Of a stretch of 6,565 nt of DNA, positions 6,506 to 6,565 are shown piece by piece. Origin of the DNA: a bacterium (GTDB lineage: Bacteria > Verrucomicrobiota > Verrucomicrobiae > Limisphaerales > J093); NCBI GenBank assembly GCA_021839785.1, contig JAKCAB010000569.1, positions 1-6,565 on the forward strand. The letters are read 5' to 3'. Position 1 is the first letter of the stretch. Every line of letters starts with the position of its first letter. The position numbers were made by a program, and so were the translations under genes. The notes below the pieces were generated by a model, which ran no database searches, was not told where the DNA came from, and worked only from the letters and a program-made list of their open reading frames with translations.

Positions 6506-6547
6506 AAACTCAAAAAAGGGGTCTCCGTTTTCGGTTTTTTTGAGTTT
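6506..6547 (+). terminator. AT-rich inverted repeat after the propeller gene, possible terminator
   Basis: AAACTCAAAAAA (6506-6517) is a perfect 12-base inverted copy of TTTTTTGAGTTT (6536-6547). The spacer contains CCG-TTTT-CGG, which stacks directly on the T7 run (6535-6541). A short GC hairpin followed by seven T makes a plausible + strand terminator, and the symmetric arms could also act on the opposite strand. It lies 52 bases after the stop. A second partial copy of the left arm (AAACTCA at 6498-6504) precedes it. Confidence 0.5.
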
Positions 6548-6565
6548 CGGCTATGAACTTGGATG

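Overview
This is a GC-rich stretch with long genes, all on the + strand. The gene content (a large Ser/Thr kinase, HEAT-repeat proteins with an SbsA-type Ig-like domain, an ECF-type sigma factor whose N-terminal region reads FATTHW, and a secreted VCBS/FG-GAP protein) points to Verrucomicrobiota, probably a soil or freshwater Pedosphaera/Limisphaerales-like lineage. A planctomycete relative is less likely. The lineage is inferred from gene style only.

Layout: (1) positions 1-1799 hold the C-terminal part of a membrane Ser/Thr protein kinase whose tail carries HEAT-like repeats and an Ig-like domain; its N-lobe lies upstream of the window. (2) Positions 1871-3442 encode a secreted protein starting with a second copy of the same Ig-like domain, followed by a middle domain and HEAT repeats. 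(3) Positions 3602-4348 encode an ECF-like RNA polymerase sigma factor, with a strong hairpin just after its stop. (4) Positions 4482-5006 hold a MazEF/PemIK-type toxin-antitoxin pair. The antitoxin ORF is open, but the toxin is broken by two separate 1-base losses. A terminator-like hairpin follows. (5) Positions 5243-6454 encode a secreted calcium-loop protein that can be read as a seven-bladed beta-propeller, followed by an AT-rich inverted repeat.

How the parts may work together: the kinase and the secreted protein share a 104-residue domain that aligns without gaps at 58 identities, so the two probably see or build the same extracytoplasmic structure. The sigma factor just downstream could be the transcriptional output of the kinase, as kinase/ECF pairs are in several phyla. 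Nothing in the sequence proves this, and the sigma factor keeps its normal acidic region-2 motif. The toxin-antitoxin pair has different codon use and looks like a later insertion between the sigma gene and the propeller gene. No RNA genes, CRISPR arrays or transposases were seen. No gap between genes exceeds about 240 bases.
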